Assembly: GCA_045631525.1 (NCBI GenBank)
Contig: JAZQUY010000019.1
Span: forward strand, 8,675-72,674
DNA from: SIG440 sp045631525
GTDB lineage: Bacteria; Bacillota; Clostridia; Monoglobales; Monoglobaceae
Reading direction: 5' to 3'
DNA: 64,000 nt
Part shown: one piece after another, positions 59,713 to 64,000 of the stretch
Position numbering within the stretch: position 1 is the stretch's first letter
Layout of the letters: the number at the start of each line of letters is the position of its first letter
Notes under the pieces: model-generated
Database searches by the model: none
What the model saw: the letters and a program-made list of their open reading frames with translations, nothing else
Told to the model about the DNA's origin: nothing
Program-made: the position numbers and the translations under genes

Positions 59713-60516
59713 ATGTACAAAGGTTATCAGGTTATTGATGCTCATTGTCATATTTATCCCGAAAAAATTGCGGCAAAAGCAGCGGGAGCGACGGATACCT
59801 TTTATGGTGTCAAGGGTTATGGCAAGGGTACGGTCAAAGATCTCAGAAAGGTTTGTAGGAAAGACGGCATTGACCACGCCATTGTTCAGTCTGTGGCGAC
59901 AACCGCCCATCAGGTGAAAAGCATAAACGAATTCATTGCAGGAGAAGTGGAGAATAGCGATGGTTTTCTTACCGGCCTTGGAACACTCCATCCTGATAGT
60001 GAGGACATTTTGGGTGATATAAATCACATAATCGAGCTTGGCTTAAAAGGAGTAAAGCTTCATCCTGATATTCAAAGATTTCAGCTTGATGGTGAGAAAA
60101 TTTTCGAAATGTATGAAATCTGCGAAGAAAAAGACTTGGTTATGCTGGTTCATACAGGTGATTATCGCTATGATTTTTCAAATCCTGACCGAGTGGTGAA
60201 TGTTATTAAAAACTTTCCGCGTCTTCGGTTTATCGGTGCGCACTTCGGAGGTTGGTCGGTATGGGAGGAAGCAGTAGAAAAATTGGCTGAGTTTCAGAAT
60301 TTTTATGTTGATTGTTCATCCAGTTTTGAGTTTTCGGACCATTCTAATTTTAGGGAAATTACTTTGAAGTATGGCACAGACAGAGTTTTATTTGGCACGG
60401 ACTATCCAATGTGGCGTGCAAAAGATGAGATTAAAAAACTTTTGAAGCTTGGATTTTCAGAGGAAGACAACAGAAAAATCCTCAGCGAAAATGCGAAAAA
60501 GTTATTTGGTATTTAG
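59713..60516 (+). CDS. Amidohydrolase-family metal-dependent hydrolase or decarboxylase
   Basis: The 267-residue protein begins directly after the synthetase stop. It has a VIDAHCHIYP metal motif, LHPDIQRFQ, MLVHTGDY, FIGAHFGGW and FGTDYPMW, together the amidohydrolase-2 pattern (relatives include aminocarboxymuconate-semialdehyde decarboxylase and other decarboxylases). A role on a side product of the pathway or as a C-C hydrolase is possible. It is the last gene of the T-box operon, closed by a strong terminator. No ribosome site other than within the upstream gene is seen, so coupling is likely. Confidence 0.82.
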   Translation: MYKGYQVIDAHCHIYPEKIAAKAAGATDTFYGVKGYGKGTVKDLRKVCRKDGIDHAIVQSVATTAHQVKSINEFIAGEVENSDGFLTGLGTLHPDSEDILGDINHIIELGLKGVKLHPDIQRFQLDGEKIFEMYEICEEKDLVMLVHTGDYRYDFSNPDRVVNVIKNFPRLRFIGAHFGGWSVWEEAVEKLAEFQNFYVDCSSSFEFSDHSNFREITLKYGTDRVLFGTDYPMWRAKDEIKKLLKLGFSEEDNRKILSENAKKLFGI

Positions 60517-60518
60517 TC

Positions 60519-60556
60519 AAAAACAGCCTTTTATCAAAAAGGCTGTTTTTCTTTTT
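60519..60556 (+). terminator. Terminator of the T-box operon
   Basis: AAAAACAGCCTTTT pairs with AAAAAGGCTGTTTTT (to 60550) with a T tract continuing to 60556. Confidence 0.95.
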
Positions 60557-60594
60557 GCATTTTTGTTAATACTTTCGGTAAGGAGTTGATTTTT

Positions 60595-60759
60595 GTGAAA
60601 ATAACAAGATATGTAAACGGAAAACGAATTGACGGTGGGCTTTCCCAAAAAATCACAGTGAATAGTAGTGAAATTGTGAATGCCATAACTGGTGTAAACA
60701 GAAGACTAGGCAAAGAAATAAGTCAAAATCAAGGAAAGAATAACGGAAATATGGCATGA
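60595..60759 (+). CDS. Small protein coupled to the serine recombinase
   Basis: A 54-residue frame begins with GTG at 60595, eight bases after TAAGGAG, and ends in ATGA at 60756-60759, overlapping the recombinase start. It reads ITRYVNGKRIDGG, VNSSEIVNAITGVNRR, basic in total and with a short helical middle. It might be a directionality factor or a protein that controls the recombinase, by its position. No family is recognised. Confidence 0.65.
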   Translation: MKITRYVNGKRIDGGLSQKITVNSSEIVNAITGVNRRLGKEISQNQGKNNGNMA

Positions 60760-62114
60760 AGAAAATTGCTGCAATATATATCCGTGTTTCAACAGATGCC
60801 CAAAGAGAAGAGGGATATTCTATTGATGCTCAAAAGGAGATGCTTACGGCATACTGTGTGTCAAAGGGTATAAAGGAATATGACTATTATATTGATGGTG
60901 GTTTCAGCGGGAGCAACATTGAAAGACCTGAACTGAAGAGGATGATTGAGGACGTAAAGCTGGGCAAGGTAGATTGCGTTCTTGTTTATAAGCTTGACCG
61001 ACTGTCAAGAAGCCAAAAAGACACACTCTATCTCATTGAAGACGTATTCAATCCAAATGGTGTGGATTTTGTTTCTCTTAATGAGAGCATGGATACCTCA
61101 ACCCCTCTTGGTCGCCTTATGCTTGGTATACTTTCAGCATTTGCTCAGCTTGAAAGGGAAAACATAAGAGAACGTACCAGTATGGGTATGAAAGAGCGGG
61201 TCAAGGAAGGGTTCTGGATGGGTGGGGGAAGAATTCCTTTTGGATATAACTATGATGAAACCCTTGGTATTCTCGTCCCCAATAGTGATGCAGAGACAGT
61301 GAAAAAAGTGTTTGAATTATATCTTTCGGGGTATTCTTCAAACACTATTTCGCGTATGCTTGGATTAAAGTATGAAAAGCTTGCAAGACAGATACTCACG
61401 CGAAAAACATATGCAGGATATATTGTCTATAAAGGTGAGGAGTTTTTGGGTAAACATGAGCCTCTCATCAGCCTTGAAACTTATGAACGGACTATGCAGA
61501 GAATGGCAGAGAGGTCGGGAAAGTTCAAAGGAATCTCACAAAATCTTCTTGCAGGGCTTGTCAGGTGTGGGGTTTGCGGTGCAAAGATGAGATATCAGAG
61601 ATGGGGAAAACAAGGGATGAGACTTGTATGTTATTCAAAAGATAAGACAAAGCCACACCTTGTGAAAGACCCTGACTGCAAAAACCCCGGGATGTGGGCG
61701 GCGGAACTTGAAAATGTTGTAAAGGAAGATTTGTTTTCACTGTCAATAAAAGGTCAGGACAAAAAGCTTGACCGCGAGAAAAGTGTGATTGAAATTCTCA
61801 CTGAAAACCGAAAAAAGATAACAGAAAGATTAAAAAGACTATATTCACTTTATGCTGAAAGTGATGATGAAACTCTGAGAGAAATAATAGATGATGAAAA
61901 ACGTCGGCTTGATGAAATTGACAAAGAAATCAAACGGGAAGAAAAACAAAACATTATCTCAAAAAGAAACAATGAAATAAAAAAACAGCTTACCACTTTG
62001 CGTGAGAGCTGGGAATATATGACCCCGAAAGAAAAAAGAAATATTGTAGAGAACTGTATATCTGAAATAGTCGTATCAGGAGATAAAACAGAAATTTATT
62101 ACAGGTTTAAATGA
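60756..62114 (+). CDS. Large serine recombinase (site-specific integrase/invertase)
   Basis: The 452-residue protein has an N-terminal resolvase domain with catalytic Ser12 in YIRVSTDAQ, the VLVYKLDRLSRS motif with conserved arginines and an FAQLERENIRERT helix. A Recombinase domain and a zinc ribbon (CGVCGAKMRYQ, with a further CYSKD and DPDC) follow, and a charged coiled coil ends the protein (about 345-430). This build is typical for phage and element integrases, including those that excise sporulation-gene insertions such as skin. Its stop lies five bases from the truncated sigG fragment. It is probably co-transcribed with the small upstream gene. Confidence 0.95.
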   Translation: MKKIAAIYIRVSTDAQREEGYSIDAQKEMLTAYCVSKGIKEYDYYIDGGFSGSNIERPELKRMIEDVKLGKVDCVLVYKLDRLSRSQKDTLYLIEDVFNPNGVDFVSLNESMDTSTPLGRLMLGILSAFAQLERENIRERTSMGMKERVKEGFWMGGGRIPFGYNYDETLGILVPNSDAETVKKVFELYLSGYSSNTISRMLGLKYEKLARQILTRKTYAGYIVYKGEEFLGKHEPLISLETYERTMQRMAERSGKFKGISQNLLAGLVRCGVCGAKMRYQRWGKQGMRLVCYSKDKTKPHLVKDPDCKNPGMWAAELENVVKEDLFSLSIKGQDKKLDREKSVIEILTENRKKITERLKRLYSLYAESDDETLREIIDDEKRRLDEIDKEIKREEKQNIISKRNNEIKKQLTTLRESWEYMTPKEKRNIVENCISEIVVSGDKTEIYYRFK

Positions 62115-62118
62115 AATT

Positions 62119-62472
62119 TCAACAAAGGACATCTATCGGCACAGCGTACGTAGAAAATTTAACACCATGCGAGGTATCAAAGTTATCGAGTGCTTTTATG
62201 AGGCCGATACAACCCACCTGAAAAAGGTCGTCAATATTTTCACCGCGTCCGCCAAAACGCTGGAGGACACTGAGAACAAGTCTTAAATTTCCATAAATAA
62301 ATTCACGGCGGGCACTGGAGTCGCCGTTCCGTATTTTTTCAAAAAGCTCTTGTTTTTGTTTTTCGCTTAAACAAGGAAGCTTTGATGTGTTTACCCCACA
62401 GATTTCAACTTTGTTAATTAGAATTTCAATCAGCCCCTTTTTTATATTTTTCATTACAAGTATTTCACACAT
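62119..62472 (-). pseudogene. sigG: Sporulation sigma factor sigG, 5' half only
   Basis: On the minus strand the frame encodes NKVEICGVNTSKLP, NGDSSARREFIYGNLRLVLSVLQRF, GGRGENIDDLFQVGCIGLIKALDNFD and HGVKFSTYAVP, which follow the first half of Bacillus sigma-G exactly as I know it, region 1.2 to 2.3. After AVP it changes abruptly into IDVLC and stops, losing the rest of region 2 and all of 3 and 4. The break coincides with the border of the recombinase gene (about 62137). No strong ribosome site for any of the possible starts is seen. The 3' half is not in this window. Confidence 0.88.
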
Positions 62473-62558
62473 AAGGAAAAGGTATACAGAAAATTAAGTA
62501 CCAAATTCGAATATGCGAAGAAATGGGTGTATATAAATTTAATAAAAGGAGTGATAAT

Positions 62559-62798
62559 TTGAACTGCAGTATAAATGAACTGAAAACAAAAGAGGTAATA
62601 AATGTTACAGACGGGGCGAGACTCGGCTTTGTGTCGGACGTTGAAATTGATTTAAGTGACGGACGGCTAACTGCGATAATTGTTCCGGGAGCTTATCGGA
62701 TGATGGGTTTTTTAGGGAGAGAAGAGGATATAGTAATCAAATGGGAAAATATCAAAAAAATTGGTGATGATATTATTATAATCGATTCACTCAAATAA
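62559..62798 (+). CDS. ylmC: YlmC/YmxH-type PRC-barrel sporulation protein
   Basis: The 79-residue protein from TTG 62559 has one PRC-barrel: LKTKEVINVTDGARLGFVSDVEIDLSDGRLTAIIVPG and IVIKWENIKKIGDDIII. This is the YlmC/YmxH group known next to sigG in many spore-formers. TTG has AAAGGAG at 62545-62551; ATG 62523 would place the ribosome site inside the gene. It is divergent from the sigG fragment here, whereas the two are usually in the same direction. The role is not known. Confidence 0.88.
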   Translation: MNCSINELKTKEVINVTDGARLGFVSDVEIDLSDGRLTAIIVPGAYRMMGFLGREEDIVIKWENIKKIGDDIIIIDSLK

Positions 62799-62827
62799 AG
62801 ACGGTGAAAAACAAACCGTCTTTTTTT
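62797..62827 (+). terminator. Terminator after ylmC
   Basis: AAAGACGGT (62797-62805) pairs with ACCGTCTTT (62815-62823), then TTTT. Confidence 0.92.
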
Positions 62828-62848
62828 GCATTTAAAGATTAAAAATAC

Positions 62849-62877
62849 TTGTATTTTTCTTCTTTAAATGGTATACT
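62849..62877 (+). promoter_or_regulatory. Promoter of pncB
   Basis: TTGTAT (62849-62854), 17 bases and TATACT (62872-62877) precede the pncB start by about 36 bases. Confidence 0.75.
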
Positions 62878-62913
62878 TAGTCTGTAGAAATTTGTATTTT
62901 ATGGAGCAGATTT

Positions 62914-63858
62914 ATGAATTACACTTTACTCACTGATTTTTATGAAATAACTATGGCAAACGGATATCTAAAAAATGATATGCAGGATGAAATTGCATAC
63001 TTTGATTTGTTTTTCAGAAAAGTCCCTGACAATGCCGGCTTTGCTATTATGGCAGGGGTAGAACAGGTTATTGAATATCTTGAAGAACTTAAATTTACGC
63101 CTGAAGACATTGAATTTTTGAGAGGGAAAAAGCTCTTTTGTGAGGAGTTTTTGAATTATCTTCAAAATTTCAAGTTTTCATGTGATGTATGGGCTATTCC
63201 TGAGGGCACACCAATTTTTCCAAATGAACCGATTCTTACGGTGAGGGGACCGCTTCTTCAGGCACAATTCATTGAAACAATGCTTCTTCTTACCATAAAT
63301 CACCAGAGTCTTATTGCAACGAAATGCAATAGGATTGTCCGTGCAGCGGAGGGAAGGCCGGTTATGGAGTTTGGCTCACGTCGTGCTCAGGGTGCGGGTG
63401 GTGCAATATACGGTGCAAGGGCTGCATATATCGGCGGTGCAACAGGGACTGCGTGTACTATTTCGGATGCGCTTTTTGGCGTTCCGGCACTGGGTACAAT
63501 GGCACACAGTTGGGTTCAGTCCTTTGACAGTGAATATGAAGCCTTTCGTGCGTATGCACTTGCGTATCCAAATGACTGCACACTTTTGGTTGATACCTAC
63601 AATGTGTTAAAGTCTGGTGTTCCCAATGCAATAAAGGTTTTTGATGAAGTGCTTGCACCCATGGGAATACGTCCAAAGGGTGTAAGGATTGACAGCGGTG
63701 ACATCACATATCTTACAAAAAAGACAAGAAAAATGCTTGATGATGCAGGATACAGGGATGTAAAAATTGTTATTTCAAATTCTTTGGATGAATATATAAT
63801 TCAGGATATTTTGAAACAAGGTGCTTGTGTGGATTCATTCGGTGTAGGCATTATGTAG
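62914..63858 (+). pseudogene. pncB: Nicotinate phosphoribosyltransferase, truncated at the 3' end
   Basis: The 314-residue frame encodes the N-terminal and most of the catalytic part of nicotinate phosphoribosyltransferase, which makes nicotinate mononucleotide from nicotinate, PRPP and ATP. LLTDFYEITMANGYL, FGSRRAQGAGGAIYGARAAYIGGATGT and VRIDSGDI are diagnostic. It ends at VDSFGVG-IM and a TAG, where the family continues GVGERL and about 160 further residues. The break is therefore at about 63850, inside the PRPP-binding barrel, and the remaining product should be inactive. The promoter and ribosome site (TGGAGC) are intact. Confidence 0.85.
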
Positions 63859-64000
63859 AAAAACAGCCTGAGTGCGTAAAAACACATTATTTGCTTTTCT
63901 CGAAAGTAGATACCCTATTGCGATATGTTACCAAGTGCGGAGATACAACTCTAATATGCTACATACCTTTAAATTAGCCATAATAACTATTCGCACAGTA
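63859..64000. other. Unassigned end of window after the pncB break
   Basis: The last 142 bases do not continue pncB. They contain GAGTGCGTAAAAACACA and CCCTATTGCGATATGTT, without an open frame or clear repeat. They could be the edge of an inserted element, which lies outside the window. Confidence 0.3.

Noticed and set aside
63859..64000. Group II intron start at GTGCG
   Set aside because: GTGCG occurs at 63880, but it is not directly at the pncB break and the next bases do not match an intron 5' end that I know; too little sequence.

Overview
The window reads as chromosomal DNA of an AT-rich, spore-forming member of the Clostridia (Bacillota), probably an uncultured gut-type lineage. The evidence is spoIIID and a sigG fragment, a YlmC-type sporulation protein, diaminopimelate dehydrogenase, HemZ, class III fructose-bisphosphatase, a large Alu-type SRP RNA, a T-box, SLH surface proteins and a ferredoxin-linked 2-oxoacid oxidoreductase. 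Nearly all genes lie on the + strand.

Layout. 0-19.9 kb is housekeeping: end of a cysteine desulfurase, thiI, pncC, ddh, a NanA/DapA-type aldolase, mutS2, recJ, rel, an MBL hydrolase, hemZ, fbp, flavodoxin, rpsO, pnp, SRP RNA, dnaX and ybaB. 20-27.4 kb is mixed: a SulP transporter, a HIRAN-TPR protein, a FAD/Rieske oxidoreductase, an SLH-PstS-like surface protein, a LOG hydrolase, a low-Mr phosphatase and a lipoprotein.

28-41.7 kb is a self-contained cyclic-di-GMP module. A membrane GGDEF protein is followed by a c-di-GMP-I riboswitch fused to an intrinsic terminator. The riboswitch leads an eight-gene surface operon (VTC domain, SLH-anchored NodB deacetylase, DUF4956, CotH kinase, glycosidase-like protein, HEAT protein, processive GT2) that ends in a membrane EAL protein. 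Synthesis, sensing, output and breakdown of the signal sit side by side.

41.8-49 kb is an accessory region: a truncated spoIIID copy, a MuF-type phage/toxin gene broken by an in-frame stop, a lipoprotein, intact spoIIID, an HTH-serine dehydratase fusion, then a cassette-like row of small unknown genes separated by a repeated spacer carrying tandem TGTCGAA boxes, including a DUF559 gene inside a terminal-inverted-repeat element.

51-60.5 kb is a T-box-led operon: ATPase, ferredoxin, VOR alpha/beta/gamma, ilvE, a LeuA-like protein that has lost its catalytic motifs, an isomerase/acyl-CoA synthetase fusion and an amidohydrolase. T-box control points to amino-acid synthesis. I infer that branched-chain acids are activated, reductively carboxylated and transaminated to branched-chain amino acids.

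60.6-64 kb shows rearrangement: a large serine recombinase abuts a sigG gene cut in mid-reading-frame, followed by ylmC and a nicotinate phosphoribosyltransferase cut short near the window end.
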